From positions 434,001 to 498,000 of the forward strand of contig CAWESL010000002.1 in NCBI GenBank assembly GCA_963811705.1: DNA of 64,000 nt, written 5' to 3'. A program made the position numbers and the translations under genes. The notes below the pieces were generated by a model, which was not told where the DNA came from, did not search any database, and was given only the letters and a program-made list of their open reading frames with translations. Positions 42,656-51,341 of the stretch are shown piece by piece; within the stretch, counting starts at the first letter, position 1, and the number at the start of each line of letters is the position of its first letter. The DNA is from DATJPR01 sp963811705 (GTDB taxonomy: Bacteria; Bacteroidota; Ignavibacteria; UBA10030; UBA6906).

Positions 42656-44869
42656 TCACAGATTGCGTTTCCAGAAGTCGAGCATCGTGCTGTACAGATG
42701 GATCCTCGCCGCATGGTCGGCAATCCCGTGCATGCGCATCGGGTAGATCATCAGCTCGAAGCGGGTGTTCGCCTTAATCAGCTCATCGATAAAAGCCCAG
42801 GTGTTCTGGATATGGACGTTGTCGTCGTACGTGCCGTGAACGATGAGCAGCCTTCCGTGAAGGTCCTTCGCGTGACCGACGAGGGCATTCGCTTCAAACC
42901 CCCTCTTGTTCTCAGCTTCCGTCTTCATGTATTGCTCTGCGAACTTCGTGTCGTAGTATCGAAAGTCCGTGACGCCGGCGACATCGATCCCCGCTTTGAA
43001 CTCGCGTGAACGAGTCATCCCATTCAGAGTACAGGATCCTCCGCCGCTCCATCCCCAAATGCCGACCCTCGACGAATCAACATACGGCTGCGCTTTCACC
43101 CAACGCACCGCGTCCACGAGATCGTTCAACTCTCCTTCCCCCGAGAGACGCTCATAGATCGTCTTTTCCAGATTTTTGCTGATCCCGGTGGCGCTCCTGT
43201 TGTCGCAGCTTACCACGATATACCCGTTTTGCAGCAGCAGGTTGTTCCACAGGACGTCACGCTCCCATGCATCCGCGACAACGGGCGCCGAGGGCCCGCT
43301 GTAGACATAGAAAATGACGGGATATTTCCGGCCCGGCTCCAGCGTCGCCGGCCGGATCATCTGCGCGGGCATGGAGAAACCGTCACGCGCCCTGATGGTG
43401 AAGAACGACGGGAATTGGAGCCCGAGCGTATCGAGTGCCATCTTGTCGTGCCCGCCGATCGTCCAGAGGGTTTTCCCGTCGGCGCGGTGTACCGTAAGTG
43501 CCGGCAACGAGGAAGCGGTGGAGAACCTGTCGGCATAGTACCGGCAGTCCGGGCTCATCGCGATGGAGTGCGTCCCGTCTTCTCGCGTCAGCCGCTCCAT
43601 CCCTCTGCCATCCAGCCCGATCCGGTAGAGATGGCGTTCGATCGAAGATTTTTCCAGTGCCGTAAAGTAGACTTCATTTTTCCGTTCATCGAATCCCACG
43701 AGACCGCCGCTCAACCAGAATACCTCCCCGGAAGACGCGCGAAGGGTCCAGTGACCTTTTGTGATCTGCCGGACCATCGATCCGTCGATATTGTAGAGAT
43801 ACAGATGTTCGTACCCGTCGCGCTCGGATCCCCAAAGGAACTGTCGCCCATCATGGATGAACCGGAGATCATCGATGATATTGACCCATGCGGAGTCGGT
43901 CTCGGTCAGGATCTTTGTTGTTGCCCCTGTCTCCCGGTCGGCAAAAAAGAGTGTGAGCTCCGTTTGGAGGCGGTTCATCGTTTGCAGGCTCACTTCGCGA
44001 CTGTCCGGAAGCCACTGCACTCTTACGAGATATTCATACGGATGTCCGGTGAAGTCGATCCATCGGGTCTGGCCGGTGGCGAGCTCGATGACTCCGGCGC
44101 GTACCCTGGGGTTCTTCTCTCCCACTTTCGGATAGCGTTGGGTCAGCACTCTTGGGGTCCAGGGATGTACATCCACGTAATGCTGAACGCTCACGCCGGA
44201 CTCGTCCGTTTGAAGGTAGGCGATGGCTTTGGAATCGTTCGACCACCAGTATCCGGTATCATGTCTCCCGAACACCTCCTCCCAGTAGACCCACGAAACG
44301 GTTCCGTTCAAGAGTGAATCGGTCCCGTCATGAGTCAACTCCTTTTCATGGCCGGTTGCGAGGTTAATGCAATACAGATTATTCGATCGCACGAAGGCAA
44401 CGTTCTTGCCGTCCGGCGAGAATGTCACATCCTTTTCCTCCTGGGGACTGTTGGTCAACCGGGAAAATGTCGAGGTGGCAAAGTCGAGGAGAAAGATATC
44501 GTTGCTGAAGATGTAGATTGCCTGCCTGCCGGTTTCGTCGATCCCGAGAGGATACGATAGGGACTTCTGCGCCGAATCCCCGAGAAGGAGGTGGAGCGAT
44601 GCCAGGGCTTTCGACGCATCCACCGCCGGGGCGCGTTTTCCCGTCGCGGGGTCGAGATATTCCAGTGTGCGATCGTTTGCAGGTTTCTGGCGATCATAGA
44701 GGATGCAACAGTCACCGTCGGTCCATTTCACGCTTGGCGTTGTCGTCAACTGCGCCGGCTGCGGACCGTTGATCCATTCAACGGTCAACGGCTTTGTCGC
44801 CTGCGCGTTTCCGGCGTGAGGAAGCGCCACCGCGAGCACCGCGGATAGCAGTCCGATAAGAACCCTCAT
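42656..44869 (-). CDS. Dipeptidyl-peptidase IV family serine peptidase (S9B)
   Basis: 737 residues from ATG 44869. Signal peptide 1-22. Residues 40-470 are the DPP-IV N-terminal propeller (SYPLGIDETGRQAIYI, DVTFSPDGKNVAFVR, WVYWEEVFGRHDTGYWWSNDSKAIAYLQTDES, where the Glu pair WEEVFGR binds the substrate amino terminus). Residues 490-737 are the peptidase: Ser in GIWGWSGGGS, Asp in HGTYDDNVH, His in RMHGIADH. Cleaves X-Pro/X-Ala dipeptides from peptides in the periplasm. A heptamer repeat lies in the upstream gap to the creatininase-family gene. Confidence 0.92.
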   Translation of the reverse strand: MRVLIGLLSAVLAVALPHAGNAQATKPLTVEWINGPQPAQLTTTPSVKWTDGDCCILYDRQKPANDRTLEYLDPATGKRAPAVDASKALASLHLLLGDSAQKSLSYPLGIDETGRQAIYIFSNDIFLLDFATSTFSRLTNSPQEEKDVTFSPDGKNVAFVRSNNLYCINLATGHEKELTHDGTDSLLNGTVSWVYWEEVFGRHDTGYWWSNDSKAIAYLQTDESGVSVQHYVDVHPWTPRVLTQRYPKVGEKNPRVRAGVIELATGQTRWIDFTGHPYEYLVRVQWLPDSREVSLQTMNRLQTELTLFFADRETGATTKILTETDSAWVNIIDDLRFIHDGRQFLWGSERDGYEHLYLYNIDGSMVRQITKGHWTLRASSGEVFWLSGGLVGFDERKNEVYFTALEKSSIERHLYRIGLDGRGMERLTREDGTHSIAMSPDCRYYADRFSTASSLPALTVHRADGKTLWTIGGHDKMALDTLGLQFPSFFTIRARDGFSMPAQMIRPATLEPGRKYPVIFYVYSGPSAPVVADAWERDVLWNNLLLQNGYIVVSCDNRSATGISKNLEKTIYERLSGEGELNDLVDAVRWVKAQPYVDSSRVGIWGWSGGGSCTLNGMTRSREFKAGIDVAGVTDFRYYDTKFAEQYMKTEAENKRGFEANALVGHAKDLHGRLLIVHGTYDDNVHIQNTWAFIDELIKANTRFELMIYPMRMHGIADHAARIHLYSTMLDFWKRNL

Positions 44870-44938
44870 GGTATTTCTCTCTGCGAACATGTTGAGTATG
44901 AACATACGCTGCTCCACCGTGTCGTTGTGCCAATCATC

Positions 44939-44980
44939 AGCTGTCCACTGTCCGCTGTCAGCTGTCCGCTGTCTACTGTT
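44939..44980. repeat. 7-bp tandem repeat, intergenic
   Basis: Six heptamers of the form RCTGTCC (GCTGTCC, ACTGTCC, GCTGTCA, GCTGTCC, GCTGTCT, ACTGTTC) between the DPP-IV gene and the upstream creatininase-family gene, ending within a few bases of the latter's stop. Same unit as 5548-5582. Confidence 0.75.
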
Positions 44981-45743
44981 CTTCATACATCTCCCCTTTC
45001 TCCGTCTTCGCCAGGTCGAAAAGAAACTTTCCCATCTTCGATGTGACTGCCTGAAAGTATCGCGCCCCCTTTTCGACGGTGGCATATCGGGGATTCCCGA
45101 CTCCCGTGTCAGCGGTGGCCTTGGTCCACTGTCGCGGCGTCCACGCCCATCCTTCCCGGAACGCTTCAACCCGGAGCTTGCGCTCCTTTCCTTCGCCTGC
45201 CTGCTCGAGTGGCAGAACATCGTTCGGGGCAATGTACAGCATCACGCTCGTCTCCATTTCGTCGGCATGGTCGCCCGGTTCATCGAAATATTCCTTCAGA
45301 TTGAGACTCCGGTACCAATTCACAGAACAGAGAAATATTGACGTACGGGGCTGGAGCTCGCGGATCATTTGACGGAAATCATTTCCACCGTGGCTGTTGA
45401 AAATCACGAGTTTGGGAATCGCATGGTGTTCCAACGACGCCACCACATCCTGGAGAATGTGAAATTGGGTGGTCGGGTTCATGTTGATGGTGTACGGAAT
45501 GTCCAGCTGGCCCGTGTTGACGCCGAACGGGACGGTGGGAAGTACGATGATCCTCGCGCCCAGACTCGCAGCCACATCCGCCGATGCAGACGCAATGCGC
45601 TGACTTTCCAGAATGTCGGTACCGTACGGGAGGTGGTAATTGTGCGCTTCGGTCGCTCCCCAGGGCAAGACGGCGACCTCGAAGGATGCTTTTTTCAGAT
45701 CAACATAGTGGGCGTGCTGGAGCGTTACCGAAAGTCCATTCAT
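44973..45743 (-). CDS. Creatininase-family amidohydrolase
   Basis: 256 residues. Metal-binding pattern of the family: LPWGATEAHNYHLPYGTD (about 26-43; Glu, His, Asp), FNSHGGND (about 115; His), and DHADEMETS (about 155; Glu). Creatininase-type enzymes open cyclic amides or deformylate/hydrolyse small substrates such as creatinine, mycofactocin precursor or FAPy. True creatininase is unlikely; the substrate is open. Between the sugar kinase (160 bp upstream) and the DPP-IV gene. Confidence 0.85.
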   Translation of the reverse strand: MNGLSVTLQHAHYVDLKKASFEVAVLPWGATEAHNYHLPYGTDILESQRIASASADVAASLGARIIVLPTVPFGVNTGQLDIPYTINMNPTTQFHILQDVVASLEHHAIPKLVIFNSHGGNDFRQMIRELQPRTSIFLCSVNWYRSLNLKEYFDEPGDHADEMETSVMLYIAPNDVLPLEQAGEGKERKLRVEAFREGWAWTPRQWTKATADTGVGNPRYATVEKGARYFQAVTSKMGKFLFDLAKTEKGEMYEEQ

Positions 45744-45903
45744 AGGAAGTCAAGCCTGACGTGGAACGATTGAGGAATCCGTTCCGGGGGGAGGAGCCGG
45801 AGCGGTGTGTTTGCAACATAAGGAAATCGGGGATAGAAGAAAATCGGATATTGCGGATGCGGTCGAGCACAACAGGAGATCGTGATTGTCGAGAATGCGA
45901 CGG

Positions 45904-47415
45904 TCAACCCAGACGGCGCGACATGGTTGCTGAGGGCTCGTTAACCGAGAGGACTGGCCGCGCTGCGAGGTCCAGCCATCGCTCACGGTTCTTCGGTTCG
46001 AACCGTGAGGACCGGAACGACGCCCGCACCCGCCTCCGTCCTTCTTCCCACGATCCGATACTGCCGTAGGCGCGTGCCTGCGCGATGATGTTCCCGAGGG
46101 CGGTTGCTTCCATCGGTCCCGCCAGAACGGTGACACCGCACGCGTCGGCGGTCCACTGATTGAGCACCGGGTTCTGGGAACCTCCCCCGACGATGTGCAG
46201 CGTATCGATAGGGTGCCCGCCGATGGTCACGATGTCTTCAAGAACGCGGCGATAGGTCAGAGCGAGACTCTCAAAGATGCATCGCACAAACGCGGCAACG
46301 GAGTCCGGCGATGGCTGTCCGGTCGTCACGCAAAACCGCCGGATCGCTTCGGTCATACTCTCAGGATGCAGAAACGACGGATCGTCGGGATTGATTAGAC
46401 TTCGGAACGGTGCCGCGACGGAGGACATCGCAACGAGTTCCTCGTACGTCTTCGTATCGCCGTTCCTCTCCCATTCTCTCCGGCATTCCTGGAGAAGCCA
46501 CATGCCCATGACATTCTTGAGAAGCAGGATCTTTCCTCCGACGCCTCCTTCATTTGTGAAACCCTTCACCTCGACTTCCGGCGAGAGCTGCGCCGTTTCC
46601 GTTTCCTGGCCGATCAGCGACCATGTCCCGGAGCTGAGAAACGCCCAGCGGTTCCCCGTGGCGGGAACCGCGGCGACCGCGCTGGCGGTATCGTGACTTC
46701 CCACGGCGACGACTGCCGTTCGTTCCCCCAGTCCGGTCTCATGCGCGATATCCGGGAGAATGATGCCGATCACGTCTCCCGGGCGCATGATGGGCATGAG
46801 TATCCGCTCGGGCAATTCGAGTCGCGCCATGATCGATCTTGACCATTCCCTGCGCCGGATATCGAGCATTTGCGATGTCGACGCGATCGTGAATTCCGAA
46901 CTCCGCTTCCCCGTCAACAGCAGATTGAGGAGGTCGGGCATGAACAGCAGCGCGTCACAGGATCCGAGAAGGGTGGGATTTGAACGGGCTACAGCGTAGA
47001 GCTGGAACAGCGAATTGATTTGCATCGGCTGGGTGCCGGTGGCGACGAACAGCTCGCCGCGCGGAACGCGACGGAACACCTGCTCCATGATATCGTCCGT
47101 CCGCGCGTCCCGGTAGGAAACGGGGAGTCCGAGAAGCTCGTTGTTCCTGCCGAGGAGGCCGAAATCGACGCCCCACGTGTCGATGCCGAGGGAGACGATG
47201 GGCCCCTGTTCCTCGGCAACTGCGGCACGCAATCCGTTCTTGATTTCTTCGAAGAGGTAGAGGAGATCCCAGCAGAGATGTCCCAGGACCCGTCGCTGCG
47301 GATTGATGAACCGGTGAACTTCCTCGACGGCGATCCGATCAGCCGTGACCGTCCCGACCATCACGCGTCCGCTTTCCGCACCCAGGTCGACGGCGATATG
47401 AAGAGTTGGCGACAT
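45904..47415 (-). CDS. rhaB: FGGY-family sugar kinase, rhamnulokinase/fuculokinase type
   Basis: 503 residues. FGGY fold: AVDLGAESGRVMVG (8-21), WDLLYLFEEI, IDTWGVDFGLLG, SYRDART, FLSSGTWSLIGQE, GGSQNPVLNQWTADACG and the final GPMEATALGN nucleotide-binding motif. The sequence is of RhaB type, which phosphorylates L-rhamnulose at O1. In this operon, next to FucI and a class II aldolase, L-fuculose is the more likely substrate, and RhaB-like kinases are known to accept it. Gap to the isomerase gene is 3 bp, so the two are coupled. Symbol given by family. Confidence 0.88.
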   Translation of the reverse strand: MSPTLHIAVDLGAESGRVMVGTVTADRIAVEEVHRFINPQRRVLGHLCWDLLYLFEEIKNGLRAAVAEEQGPIVSLGIDTWGVDFGLLGRNNELLGLPVSYRDARTDDIMEQVFRRVPRGELFVATGTQPMQINSLFQLYAVARSNPTLLGSCDALLFMPDLLNLLLTGKRSSEFTIASTSQMLDIRRREWSRSIMARLELPERILMPIMRPGDVIGIILPDIAHETGLGERTAVVAVGSHDTASAVAAVPATGNRWAFLSSGTWSLIGQETETAQLSPEVEVKGFTNEGGVGGKILLLKNVMGMWLLQECRREWERNGDTKTYEELVAMSSVAAPFRSLINPDDPSFLHPESMTEAIRRFCVTTGQPSPDSVAAFVRCIFESLALTYRRVLEDIVTIGGHPIDTLHIVGGGSQNPVLNQWTADACGVTVLAGPMEATALGNIIAQARAYGSIGSWEEGRRRVRASFRSSRFEPKNRERWLDLAARPVLSVNEPSATMSRRLG

Positions 47416-47418
47416 GGA

Positions 47419-49230
47419 TTATTTGCCGTACAACGGTCCGAAGGCCGCACACGCCCGGTAATCCGCACCCTCGGCTTCGAATGTGCCGAACGAACTCCAG
47501 GCGCTTGGCCGGTAGACTCTGTCGAAGGAGACGTTGTGCATGTTCACCGGGATCCGAAGGATGGAAGCAAGAGTGATGAGCGCATCACCGATATGACCGT
47601 AGCTGAACACGCTGTGGTTCGCCCCCCAGTTCGCCATAACCGAATAGACATCGGAAAAGGCACCGCGTCCGGTCAGGATCGGCGCGAACCACGTCGTCGG
47701 CCAGGTGGGGTTGGTCCGCTGGTTGAGAACCGCGTGGACCTTGTCGGGAATCGAAACCGCGTATCCCTCGGCGATCTGAAGCGCAGGGCCGAGCCCTTTC
47801 GTGAGATTGAGGCGAAGCATGGTCACCGGCATCTCCCCTTCGGTACGGAACGCCGAAGAATACCCCCCGCCGCGGAAGTACTCGAGTTCCGCCGGGCACC
47901 AGCGGGTCGCCTCAAGACAGGCCCCGACCTCCGCCGGTGATATGTCCCAGAACGGTTTCATCACCGGCTTTCCCTTCAGCCGTTGCCTGCCGGTTGCATC
48001 GAGCGTCGCCGCGCCCGAATTCGTAAGGTGGATGATCCCGGCCGCAGCCCGTCCCTCGAGCTTCTTCCCACTCACCCGTTTTACCGATTCAGGACTCCAG
48101 TACGTCCGAACGTCGGCGAACACCTGCGCCGTATTCGTGAGCAGATGGCCGAAGGCCATCGCGGTCCCGTTGAGGCTATCGTTTTCTGTTGCGACAAGAA
48201 AAGGTTGACGGATCCCGTTCCAGTCAAACGAGGAGTTCAGAATCGACTCGAGGAAGTCGCCGTTGGGGGAATGGTCGGTCCACTGGCGTTGTCCCTGGAA
48301 CCCGGCGAGAAGCGCGCTGTGCCCCATGGCTTCTTCCTCGTATCCCATCGCCCCCAGGTTCGGATTGCCGATCATGAGGTCGCGAACGATCATCGCCATC
48401 TTGACGACGGTTTCCCAGTCGCGGTCTTTGCGCTGCCGGGAAAGCCGATGTGATGGTTGGTTGACGTCTTCGCCTTCTTTGCAGTGCGTTCTCACCCATT
48501 GATGCGCACGTTCGAATTCCTTCTTGTCGAAGATTTCTTCCTCGATCCGTCGCGTCAATTCGCTCATGTCCACATACTCGTTCCGCATGCCCAGATAATT
48601 TTGAAAAAAATCCGGATTGACCACCGATCCTGCGATTCCCATCGAGACGGAGCCGATGGACAGATAAGAATTTCCTTTCAGGTTTGCCGCAGCGAGCGCC
48701 GCCTGAGCGAACAGCAGAAGTTTACGTTGCACATCGGGAGAAATGGTCGTGTCATCCTTGTCCTGCACCTCGGTCCCGTAGATGGAGAACGCGGGCAGCC
48801 CCTTTTGCGTATATCCTGCAAGCGCCGCGGCGAGATACACTGCTCCGGGGCGTTCTGTTCCATTGAACCCCCAGACGGCCTTGGGAAGGTGCGGGTCGGT
48901 GTCCATGACCTCGGTGCCGTAACACCAGCACGGGGTGACCGTGAGGGAAACGCCGACTCCTTCACGGGTGAATTTCTTTGATGCGTCGATCGCTTCCGCG
49001 ACGCCTCCGATGCACGTATCGGCAATGACGCATTCGACCGGAAGGCCGCTCGGATGCCGAAGATGTTTCGAGAGCAGTTCCGCTGCGGCTTTTGCCATCA
49101 TCATCGTCTGCTGCTCCAGCGATTCCCTGACCCCTTTTCTCCGCCCGTCGATCACCGGTCGAATTCCGATTTTGGGAGGCGCCGTCCGAAGCCGGTGGAC
49201 CGGGGGATTCCTTTGATAGTCATGTGCCAT
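47419..49230 (-). CDS. fucI: L-fucose isomerase
   Basis: 603 residues, the normal length (E. coli about 591). Strong family segments: KIGIRPVIDGRRKGVRESLE (20-39), TPCWCYGTEVMD, WGFNGTERPGAVYLAA, FQGQRQWTD, ILNSSFDWNG, ATENDSLNG (catalytic Glu/Asp that bind Mn2+), TYWSPE, WPTTWFAP, YSVMANWGANH. Converts L-fucose to L-fuculose, or D-arabinose to D-ribulose. Cytoplasmic hexamer. Follows the aldolase gene by 92 bp and precedes the kinase by 3 bp. Confidence 0.95.
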   Translation of the reverse strand: MAHDYQRNPPVHRLRTAPPKIGIRPVIDGRRKGVRESLEQQTMMMAKAAAELLSKHLRHPSGLPVECVIADTCIGGVAEAIDASKKFTREGVGVSLTVTPCWCYGTEVMDTDPHLPKAVWGFNGTERPGAVYLAAALAGYTQKGLPAFSIYGTEVQDKDDTTISPDVQRKLLLFAQAALAAANLKGNSYLSIGSVSMGIAGSVVNPDFFQNYLGMRNEYVDMSELTRRIEEEIFDKKEFERAHQWVRTHCKEGEDVNQPSHRLSRQRKDRDWETVVKMAMIVRDLMIGNPNLGAMGYEEEAMGHSALLAGFQGQRQWTDHSPNGDFLESILNSSFDWNGIRQPFLVATENDSLNGTAMAFGHLLTNTAQVFADVRTYWSPESVKRVSGKKLEGRAAAGIIHLTNSGAATLDATGRQRLKGKPVMKPFWDISPAEVGACLEATRWCPAELEYFRGGGYSSAFRTEGEMPVTMLRLNLTKGLGPALQIAEGYAVSIPDKVHAVLNQRTNPTWPTTWFAPILTGRGAFSDVYSVMANWGANHSVFSYGHIGDALITLASILRIPVNMHNVSFDRVYRPSAWSSFGTFEAEGADYRACAAFGPLYGK

Positions 49231-49322
49231 CGTGAAGTCTTTCTTCGCTTGCCAGTTGCGGGCGATTGTCGATCAGCGATCCGCGGATTCCGTTTCCGTC
49301 GGGAGAGCGCCGCGTCGTCTTG

Positions 49323-50003
49323 TCATGCTCCGGGCGCCGGAGGGATTCCCAGATCTTGCCGGGCGCCAAAATTCCCTCTCAGGGCGATGAGTTTCTTGAC
49401 CTTCTCTTCGTCCAACGTGTTGACATTTCCCAGAAGTTCTGCGAGAAACAGGATATGCGCGTAGTGTTCCAGCGTCTCCATTTTGTGATAGGCGTTCAGG
49501 ACGTCGGTCCCGACGGTGAGCGCCCCGTGATTCGCCAGGAGGAACGCATCGTACGCGGGGAGATACGGAAGGAGCGGCGTGAAGAACTCCTCGGTCCCCG
49601 GCGTGCCGTACGGGACCAGGGGGACACCGCCGAGATTGATGATCACTTCCGGAAGAACGTGTGCCTCGATCGCCCGACCGGCAACCGCAAAAGCCGTGGC
49701 GAACGGCGGGTGGGCGTGACAGACGCTGTTCACATCAGGCCGGTGCTTGTAGATCGCCAGATGAAGATGCATTTCCGAAGAGGGCTTTCGCTTACCGGAC
49801 ACGATGGTGCCGTTGATGTCGATGGTGACAAGATCCTCCGCCTTCATGAAGCCCTTGCTCATCCGGGTCGGCGTGATGAGAAACCGTTTCTTGTCGATGC
49901 GGGCGCTGATGTTGCCGTCGTTGGACGCAATATAGCCGCGGTCATACAACCGCCGGCCGGCATCGACGATGTTGCGTTTGAGCGTTGCGGAAGTCTGCTT
50001 CAC
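49323..50003 (-). CDS. fucA: Class II aldolase, L-fuculose-1-phosphate aldolase-like
   Basis: 226 residues, GTG start with GGAGC upstream. Zinc ligands and base: GNISAR (substrate phosphate loop, about 31-36), Glu in SSEMHLHLAIY (about 76), His pair in VCHAHPP (about 95), His in LANHGAL (about 157). Splits L-fuculose-1-phosphate to dihydroxyacetone phosphate and L-lactaldehyde; rhamnulose-1-phosphate is an alternative. 15 bp downstream of the LacI-type regulator, so co-transcribed. Confidence 0.87.
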   Translation of the reverse strand: MKQTSATLKRNIVDAGRRLYDRGYIASNDGNISARIDKKRFLITPTRMSKGFMKAEDLVTIDINGTIVSGKRKPSSEMHLHLAIYKHRPDVNSVCHAHPPFATAFAVAGRAIEAHVLPEVIINLGGVPLVPYGTPGTEEFFTPLLPYLPAYDAFLLANHGALTVGTDVLNAYHKMETLEHYAHILFLAELLGNVNTLDEEKVKKLIALRGNFGARQDLGIPPAPGA

Positions 50004-50018
50004 GGATGCTGCTCCGGT

Positions 50019-51047
50019 TCAGTGTTTCGACGGTAACGGCGGATGTTTATGCGTGAGTTTGCTGCACGACTCGCCCAGCACCAGCGTCGGGGGGAGGAGG
50101 ATCTGCGCAAATTCCTTCTTTCCCGCATGCTCGATGCGCTGGAGGATGATCCGTGTTGCTTCGCGTCCGAGGATATCGATCGGCTGCTGGACATAGGTGA
50201 TTGAGGGGGTGATGATCGAGTGGCCGGGGATTTCGTCGTATGTCACGATCGAGATGTCATCGGGGATTTTCAGCCGCAATTCTCGCAGCGCCTTCATCAC
50301 GCCGATCGTCATCAGGCTGTTGAAGGAGAAGATCGCGGTTGGGCCGGGCGTCCACGAGACCAGGTCCTTTGTTGTTTGATAGGCAATCGCTTCCTGGAAC
50401 TCGCAGTTGCGGACCAGACCGGCGTCGACGGGGAGTTTCCGTTTCTTCATCGCGTCGGTGAATCCGCGGTAGCGTTCGATGTCGGGATAGAGGATGCCCG
50501 GTCCGCGCAGGACGGCAATCGATCGGTGTCCGAGGCCGGTCAGGTACTCTGTGGCGGCAAATGCTCCGGCATAGTGGTCGGTGGAGACCGCATCGGCCTC
50601 GATGTTGTCGAAGACGCGATCGACGAGGATGAAAGGGCGCTGAGAGCGCTGGATCGGGAGAACGGACTCCCGGGCGTGGGGGACGAGGACGATGCCGTCG
50701 ACCCTCTGGCCCAGCATCAGGCGAACGCTTTGCAGTTCGTGTTCCGCATTTTCATCCGTATTGGAGAGAAGAAGGTTGTAGCCGACGGAGCGCGCGACCT
50801 GTTCGACTTCGCGGAACCAACTGTTGAAGAACGTATTCTTGATATCCGGCATGATGATGCCGAGGGTATGCGTCTTGCTTTTGACCAGCGACCGGGCGAT
50901 CTGGTTTGGTTCATAGCCGAGGAGTTCCATGACGCGGAAGATTTTTCGGCGGGTCTTCGGGCTGACCTTGCCCGGACTATTGAGTGTCCGGGAAACCGTC
51001 ATCACGGAAACGCCCGCTTTCTTGGCGACATCGTGGATAGTGGACAT
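50019..51047 (-). CDS. LacI-family transcriptional regulator of the deoxysugar operon
   Basis: 342 residues. Helix-turn-helix at 1-25 (TIHDVAKKAGVSVMTVSRTLN), hinge helix LARS-type (QIARSLVKSKT, 48-58), and periplasmic-binding-like effector domain 60-330 (LGIIMPDIKNTFFNSWFREVEQVARS, RVDGIVLVP, YLTGLGHRSIAVLRGP, FSFNSLMTIGVMKALRELRLKIPDDISIVTYDEIPG). First gene of the operon, with a perfect-type operator at 51094-51109. Likely released by L-fucose or a metabolite. Confidence 0.92.
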   Translation of the reverse strand: MSTIHDVAKKAGVSVMTVSRTLNSPGKVSPKTRRKIFRVMELLGYEPNQIARSLVKSKTHTLGIIMPDIKNTFFNSWFREVEQVARSVGYNLLLSNTDENAEHELQSVRLMLGQRVDGIVLVPHARESVLPIQRSQRPFILVDRVFDNIEADAVSTDHYAGAFAATEYLTGLGHRSIAVLRGPGILYPDIERYRGFTDAMKKRKLPVDAGLVRNCEFQEAIAYQTTKDLVSWTPGPTAIFSFNSLMTIGVMKALRELRLKIPDDISIVTYDEIPGHSIITPSITYVQQPIDILGREATRIILQRIEHAGKKEFAQILLPPTLVLGESCSKLTHKHPPLPSKH

Positions 51048-51093
51048 GGACGATCCGTGAACGCGAGGGGATGAGTGAGAATACCGGAAGCGA

Positions 51094-51109
51094 TGTCAAA
51101 CGTTTAACA
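51094..51109. promoter_or_regulatory. LacI-type operator
   Basis: TGTCAAACGTTTAACA is a 16-bp palindrome with the central AACGTT usual for LacI/GalR proteins; only positions 4 and 13 mismatch. It is centred about 55 bp upstream of the regulator's start, so it probably mediates autoregulation of the whole operon. Confidence 0.75.
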
Positions 51110-51341
51110 TTGCGCTTTCAGAATATCACGAAATGTTGGCACGCTGTCAAGAGCGTGTGGGAATAATTGTGGGTATGTTCGCGCTTCATCGGGCACCTCC
51201 TTGACGGCATGCAGGCACAGATCACCCGTCATGCGACCAACCGGACCTCTCACTGCCCTTTCAATGCGGCGGCTTCTGCGTGTATGGAAATATGGGGGGA
51301 GGTTGCCATTACGCAACAACGCGAAGCGCACGCGTGTGCGA

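Noticed and set aside
43229..44317. Plus-strand frame of 362 codons
   Set aside because: Antisense to the DPP-IV propeller domain; no start signal or domain.
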